Origin: Clostridia bacterium | GTDB lineage: Bacteria > Bacillota > Clostridia > Peptostreptococcales > Anaerovoracaceae | Length of the DNA stretch: 5,299 nucleotides | Assembly (NCBI GenBank): GCA_024682015.1 | Contig: JAIKZT010000002.1 | Span: 1-5,299, forward strand | Direction of reading: 5' to 3' | Shown: in pieces, positions 4,241 through 5,299 of the stretch | Numbering within the stretch: position 1 is the first letter of the stretch | How the letters are laid out: each line of letters begins with the position of its first letter | Program-made: the position numbers and the translations under genes | Notes under the pieces: model-generated | Database searches by the model: none | Seen by the model: only the letters and a program-made list of their open reading frames with translations | What the model was told of the DNA's origin: nothing

Positions 4241-5299
4241 TAATTTCGTCGTAAATGCCGAGGATTTTTGCAATATTTAAGGCGTCCCGCGGCACCGCGC
4301 CGGCATTATTGACAGGAATAAGCCGGTAATCCATATATTTTCCCAGGATCTCGATGCGCTGGCGCCGGTTCGCGGTGGACAGTTCCCTGGCCAGTTTGCC
4401 GAAATCTGCGCCGGAAAGACCCTTCACCTGCAGGTTGCGCACCTCCTCGCCGGATGCGGCGTGGTCAAAGTGCGTCGTGATGATGGTGATGTACGGCTTT
4501 TTCGAAAAATACTTCATGAAGCTCTTCGTGAGCGCAAACCCTTCCGCCGGGTTCGTGCCCGAGGCGATCTCGTCGATCATGATGATGGAACGGTCCTGCG
4601 CGTTGTCGAGGATCTCCTTCAGCTCTTCCATCTCGCTGCCGAAACTCGACAGGCCGCGCTGCACGTTCTGCGAATCCCCGATGAGCACGTGGATGTACGC
4701 GGACAGCCCTGCCTCCATGCGCTTCGCCGGCACGTACATCGCGTACTGCGCCATCAGCGCGCACTGGGTGATCATCTTCAGGGAGATCGTCTTGCCGCCC
4801 ATGTTCGCGCCGGTAATGGCCGTGACCCCGTCCGAAAGCTCGATGGATACGGGCAGGTAGTTTCTCCCCTGCTTTCTCAGGGCGTCTTCCACCTGCAGGT
4901 TGCGTCCCTCTTCGATCGCGAGGCGGTGATCCGCGCAGATGACCGGCTTCGTGCAGGCGTGCCGGGCCGCGTACAGGCACTTGGCCATGTCCAGATCCAG
5001 CCTGGCGATGGCCCCGCAGTTCGCGGTCAGCGTCTCTTCGCGCGCGGAGATCTCCCGCGACAGCCACGCGCAGATGCGCATCTCCTCCTCTTCGATGAGG
5101 CCGTCGAGCGCTTCCTTGCGGCGGCGGATGTCGTAGACCTCGTCCGTATCCCGGATCTCGAACACGATGTTCATGTAGTCTTCGCCGGTGCGCTCAAGCT
5201 CGGCGATGCCCTCGGCCTTCTCCAGCAGCTCGCGGTTCGCCCGCGGCACGGACAGCTCGAACTTCGGCGTCAGGAAGAAGCCGTGCTCGCGCTGCAGCC
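4212..5299 (-). CDS. kamC: MutS-family ATPase, probable lysine 5,6-aminomutase reactivase ATPase KamC (5' end beyond window)
   Basis: The frame stays open to the right edge, so at least 361 residues are visible and the true start is outside. The GTG at 5247-5249 is most likely an internal valine, since LTPKFELS-type sequence continues before it. Counting from that GTG, the Walker A is GANMGGKT at 147-154, the Q-loop/signature area GDSQNVQRGLSSFGSEMEEL at 191-210, Walker B IIMIDEIASGTNPAEG at 222-237, and the switch histidine H260 in TTHFDHA. A charged helical stretch at 40-75 looks like the remains of the MutS clamp. No mismatch-recognition domain is seen in the visible part. Placed 49 bases before kamD, it fits KamC, proposed to act with KamB in ATP-driven exchange of damaged cobalamin on the mutase. 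DNA repair is unlikely from context. Function by family and position only. Confidence 0.85.
   Translation of the reverse strand, partial: LQREHGFFLTPKFELSVPRANRELLEKAEGIAELERTGEDYMNIVFEIRDTDEVYDIRRRKEALDGLIEEEEMRICAWLSREISAREETLTANCGAIARLDLDMAKCLYAARHACTKPVICADHRLAIEEGRNLQVEDALRKQGRNYLPVSIELSDGVTAITGANMGGKTISLKMITQCALMAQYAMYVPAKRMEAGLSAYIHVLIGDSQNVQRGLSSFGSEMEELKEILDNAQDRSIIMIDEIASGTNPAEGFALTKSFMKYFSKKPYITIITTHFDHAASGEEVRNLQVKGLSGADFGKLARELSTANRRQRIEILGKYMDYRLIPVNNAGAVPRDALNIAKILGIYDEIIDEARLYLI

Noticed and set aside
5247..5249. GTG as the start codon of the MutS-family gene
   Set aside because: The frame remains open for 16 more codons to the edge with protein-like sequence, no clear Shine-Dalgarno precedes the GTG, and family members extend well beyond this point.

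Overview
The window holds part of an anaerobic lysine-fermentation operon, all on the minus strand and so transcribed from right to left. From the right edge the order is: a MutS-type ATPase (kamC, cut by the edge), the alpha and beta subunits of the adenosylcobalamin/PLP-dependent lysine (beta-lysine) 5,6-aminomutase (kamD, kamE), and the two subunits of a butyrate/acetoacetate-type CoA-transferase (atoD, atoA). A strong intrinsic terminator follows. The first 38 codons of an aspartate/glutamate racemase-family gene then start from a separate promoter and run off the left edge.

The organism is most likely an amino-acid-fermenting, butyrate-forming Clostridia-type Bacillota. The reasons are the pathway itself, strong purine-rich Shine-Dalgarno sites, AT-rich short intergenic gaps between rather GC-rich genes, and the joint use of AGA and CGN arginine codons. 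The genus cannot be told from this sequence, and Fusobacteria carry a related cluster but with very AT-rich DNA.

In the known pathway KamA makes beta-lysine, KamDE makes 3,5-diaminohexanoate, Kdd oxidises it, Kce gives acetoacetate plus 3-aminobutyryl-CoA, and Kal gives crotonyl-CoA. AtoDA moves CoA from butyryl-CoA to acetoacetate, which releases butyrate. The window has the mutase, its presumed ATP-dependent reactivase and the CoA-transferase. kamA, kamB, kdd, kce and kal are not in view and probably lie to the right or elsewhere.

The genes are tightly coupled: kamD and kamE share one base (TAATG), and atoD and atoA overlap by 13 bases. The two wider gaps carry regulatory-looking structure. 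Between kamC and kamD there is a TATAAT promoter built into the kamC stop, followed by a palindrome close to the Rex (NADH/NAD+ sensor) operator. Between kamE and atoD there is a GC-rich hairpin without a U tract. The region beyond atoA holds the terminator, a short palindromic repeat of a mobile-looking type, and the racemase promoter. No CRISPR array, RNA gene or complete mobile element was seen.
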